The notes under the pieces: model-generated
Database searches by the model: none
The model's input: the letters and a program-made list of their open reading frames with translations, nothing else
What the model was told of the DNA's origin: nothing
Translations under genes and position numbers: made by a program
Shown here: positions 7,280 to 8,263 of the stretch, piece by piece
How the letters are laid out: each line of letters starts with the position of its first letter
How positions within the stretch are numbered: the first letter of the stretch is position 1
Assembly (NCBI GenBank): GCA_039819225.1
Contig: JBCBSN010000208.1
Span: 1 to 8,263, forward strand
DNA length: 8,263 nt
Direction of reading: 5' to 3'
DNA from: Ulvibacterium sp039819225
GTDB lineage: Bacteria; Bacteroidota; Bacteroidia; Flavobacteriales; Flavobacteriaceae

Positions 7280-7439
7280 CTGTTTAAAATTGAAAAGTAT
7301 GATAAGGGGTATGCAATTTGAAATGGCGGGAAAGCATAATAATAAAAGGGATATTATCTTGGAAAATTCAATTCGCCTATCAAAATTTTGTCTATCTCGT
7401 TAGTGAAATTTATCCATCTTTAAAAGGGATTGATGTTCT
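7280..7439. other. Gene-free AT-rich spacer
   Basis: Together with the features to its right this belongs to a gene-free stretch of about 550 bp (7280-7828). In this first part I see no open frame of useful length, no RNA gene signature, no strong inverted repeat and no convincing promoter. Confidence 0.5.
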
Positions 7440-7674
7440 TTTCGTTTTTAGGATGTATTGAAAAATCTTGCCTTGCTCAGTAGTATGTACTCTATTCGAT
7501 TTTTGCTTCCTGCCTGCCGGCAGGCAGGTACGCTTATCTGTCGGAACACTACAAAAATCGAACAGGATCCATGCCCGCCCGTACCGAGCGGCACGTTCGG
7601 GCGTGGCGCAAAGTTTTGGGGTAAGGATTTGGGACTTGCAGCGCAAAACCTTGTTTTGCTCGCTAAAAACGAAA
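7440..7674. repeat. Composite repeat with nested inverted repeats
   Basis: A 235-bp segment bounded by a 12-bp perfect inverted repeat, TTTCGTTTTTAG at 7440-7451 and CTAAAAACGAAA at 7663-7674. Inside are a second perfect 11-bp pair (TTCGATTTTTG at 7495-7505, complement at 7552-7562), a 20-bp palindrome at its heart, a GC-rich hairpin with CGCCCG at 7576-7581 and CGGGCG at 7598-7603, and a hairpin CAAAA-CCTTG-TTTTG near 7644-7658. The GC-rich centre stands out sharply from its AT-rich surroundings. Long open frames exist on both strands because of the symmetry, but none has a plausible protein character (runs such as PACRQAG or LPAGRQ translate the palindrome). It looks like an intergenic repeat unit rather than a gene; no target duplication is visible. 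Confidence 0.65.
7509..7528. repeat. 20-bp perfect palindrome
   Basis: CCTGCCTGCCGGCAGGCAGG reads the same on both strands, with its centre between 7518 and 7519, and is itself made of CCTG/CAGG repeats. From memory this palindrome is scattered in many Bacteroidota genomes, where it yields spurious peptides such as LPAGRQ; I cannot check its copy number here. It lies as the loop region of the 7495-7562 inverted repeat. Confidence 0.85.
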
Positions 7675-7679
7675 CCCAT

Positions 7680-7733
7680 GAGCCGATTAGGGATCCTATT
7701 CGGCTCAATATCTAATGTTTTTTGAGCCGAATA
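7680..7733 (+). promoter_or_regulatory. Two mutually exclusive hairpins upstream of the hipB-like gene
   Basis: The central segment TATTCGGCTC (7697-7706) can pair in two ways. Upstream it pairs with GAGCCGATTAGG (7680-7691): seven pairs, one T-T mismatch, four pairs, and a 3-base loop at 7692-7694. Downstream it pairs perfectly over 10 bp with GAGCCGAATA (7724-7733), with a 17-base loop that ends in six T. The choice between the two resembles an attenuator, but no T-run follows the second stem and no leader promoter is evident, so a duplicated protein-binding half-site is an equal possibility. Confidence 0.5.
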
Positions 7734-7772
7734 CCATATTCAAGAAGCCTATTTTCTTTAGAGTCATCTTTG

Positions 7773-7808
7773 AAATATATCATTATATTGGTAAATAATG
7801 ATATATTT
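7773..7808. promoter_or_regulatory. Operator: 13-bp perfect inverted repeat before hipB-like gene
   Basis: AAATATATCATTA (7773-7785) and TAATGATATATTT (7796-7808) are perfect complements separated by 10 bp, so their centres are about two helical turns apart. The right half covers most of the predicted -7 box. A second inverted pair, CATTATATTG (7781-7790) and CAATATAATG (7822-7831), reuses the left-side sequence and ends on the start codon. Autorepression by the XRE protein encoded just downstream is the natural reading, as with HipB proteins in general; the sequence does not resemble the E. coli HipB site. Confidence 0.7.
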
Positions 7809-7809
7809 G
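7802..7809 (+). promoter_or_regulatory. Bacteroidota-type -7 box for the hipB-hipA pair
   Basis: TATATTTG fits the Bacteroidota primary-sigma -7 consensus TAnnTTTG exactly. It lies 19 bp before the ATG at 7829, giving a short leader. No TTG stands at the preferred distance for the -33 box (a TTTG at 7769-7772 is about 29 bp away, a TTG at 7788-7790 only 11 bp), so the upstream element is weak or absent. Overlap with the operator's right arm fits repression by blocking RNA polymerase. Confidence 0.6.
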
Positions 7810-7828
7810 ATTATAATTAGTCAATATA

Positions 7829-8095
7829 ATGGTAATTGATGTTCGTACTATAAAGGAAGTAAAGGAACGAATCGGCTTGGTTTGTCAACGGCACCGTAAA
7901 GCCAATGATTTGTCCCGTGATGAACTGGCAAAGGCCTTAGATGTTTCCCCTACTACGATACAAAATATTGAGAACGGAAAGAATGCAACACTCGATAATA
8001 TCTTAAAAATAGCCAATCATTTTGGGTTATTGACTACCATCTATAATGCTCTAGGTCAGTTCACAGCAACTGACGATACTACATCATTATACTGA
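7829..8095 (+). CDS. HipB-like XRE-family HTH regulator (antitoxin)
   Basis: An 88-aa DNA-binding protein that is mostly one XRE/Cro-type helix-turn-helix domain: LSRDELAKALDVSPTTIQNIENGKNATLDNILKIANHFGL, with the Q-x-x-I-E-N-G turn and the helix 4-5 pattern that mark the family. The C-terminal tail (YNALGQFTATDDTTSLY) is short. The next gene encodes a HipA N-terminal domain and starts 2 bp after this stop, so the pair is a HipB-HipA type toxin-antitoxin operon, in which HipB neutralises the HipA kinase and represses the promoter. The ATG is at the edge of a predicted inverted repeat. No Shine-Dalgarno is seen. The identity as an XRE protein is firm; the antitoxin role rests on the neighbour. 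Confidence 0.85.
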   Translation: MVIDVRTIKEVKERIGLVCQRHRKANDLSRDELAKALDVSPTTIQNIENGKNATLDNILKIANHFGLLTTIYNALGQFTATDDTTSLY

Positions 8096-8097
8096 TT

Positions 8098-8263
8098 ATG
8101 GCAAGGGACAAGGTCATCAATGTGTTAGCATTTGGAACCGAGTTGGGAAAGCTTGGATATGATTTGAACACCCAAAAATCGTTCTTTCAATATAACCCTG
8201 GTTTTTTGGACTCTGGTCAGTATTCTAAATTCTTCCCTTTTATTTTCAAGCGAACGAAATCAG
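8098..8263 (+). CDS. HipA N-terminal-domain protein (5' part, cut by window end)
   Basis: The frame opens with ATG 2 bp after the HipB-like gene and stays open for 55 codons to the edge. The sequence has the opening pattern of the HipA N-terminal domain: a first strand VINVLAFGTELGKLGYD, then SFFQYNPGFLDSGQYSKFFP, then FIFKRTKS, equivalent to the x-G-x-L-x-Y-D / F-x-Y-x-x-x-F-L segment of HipA. In E. coli this part precedes the kinase core that phosphorylates glutamyl-tRNA synthetase. In many Bacteroidota the N-terminal domain is encoded as a separate small protein before the kinase gene, so this could be either a full HipA or the small HipS-like partner; the cut prevents a decision. Confidence 0.75.
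   Translation, partial: MARDKVINVLAFGTELGKLGYDLNTQKSFFQYNPGFLDSGQYSKFFPFIFKRTKS

Noticed and set aside
7074..7280. 68-codon minus-strand frame upstream of the permease
   Set aside because: It coincides almost exactly with palindromic element copy 2 and simply reads its arms.
7458..7725. Overlapping open frames of about 85-89 codons on both strands
   Set aside because: They arise from the symmetry of the composite repeat; the predicted peptides translate palindromes (PACRQAG, LPAGRQ) and match no protein type I know.
7440..7810. CRISPR array
   Set aside because: The repeats are inverted and nested, not regularly spaced direct repeats, and no cas genes are present.

Overview
The window reads as part of a Bacteroidota genome, most likely a marine Flavobacteriaceae. 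Evidence is the AT-leaning coding sequence, the near absence of Shine-Dalgarno sequences before strong genes, a TAnnTTTG-type -7 box before the last gene pair, and a 20-bp CCTGCCTGCC/GGCAGGCAGG palindrome of the kind I associate with that phylum. The genus cannot be fixed from the sequence.

Bases 1-6158 are one tightly packed + strand unit for [NiFe]-hydrogenase maturation: the 3' end of hypB (nickel-insertion GTPase), then hypF, hypC, hypD and hypE (synthesis and transfer of the Fe(CN)2CO group), then a cytosolic NHL-repeat beta-propeller gene starting 1 bp after hypE. HypF makes the carbamoyl group, HypE converts it to thiocyanate on its C-terminal Cys, the HypC-HypD complex assembles the iron centre, and HypB acts later in nickel loading. 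The structural subunits and hypA are not in the window and probably lie to the left. The only real gap in the unit is 137 bp between hypC and hypD.

Bases 6309-7025 (minus strand, convergent with the hyp unit) encode a UreH/NicO-type membrane permease with a strikingly His-rich cytosolic or periplasmic loop, probably a nickel transporter serving the same hydrogenase. It is bracketed by two related long imperfect palindromes (about 6161-6320 and 7109-7279). They share the terminal word CTCATTTAGA and a CATAGC/GCTA hairpin core. The left copy even supplies the permease's last codons and stop. These two elements are the most unusual structure in the window.

Bases 7280-7828 hold no convincing gene. 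They contain a third, unrelated composite repeat (7440-7674) with nested inverted repeats and the 20-bp palindrome, then a pair of mutually exclusive hairpins (7680-7733), then a 13-bp perfect inverted repeat overlapping a promoter. The promoter drives a HipB-like XRE regulator (7829-8095), followed 2 bp later by the start of a HipA N-terminal-domain gene that runs off the right edge. The region from about 6160 rightwards therefore looks like accessory, repeat-rich DNA next to a conserved metabolic operon.
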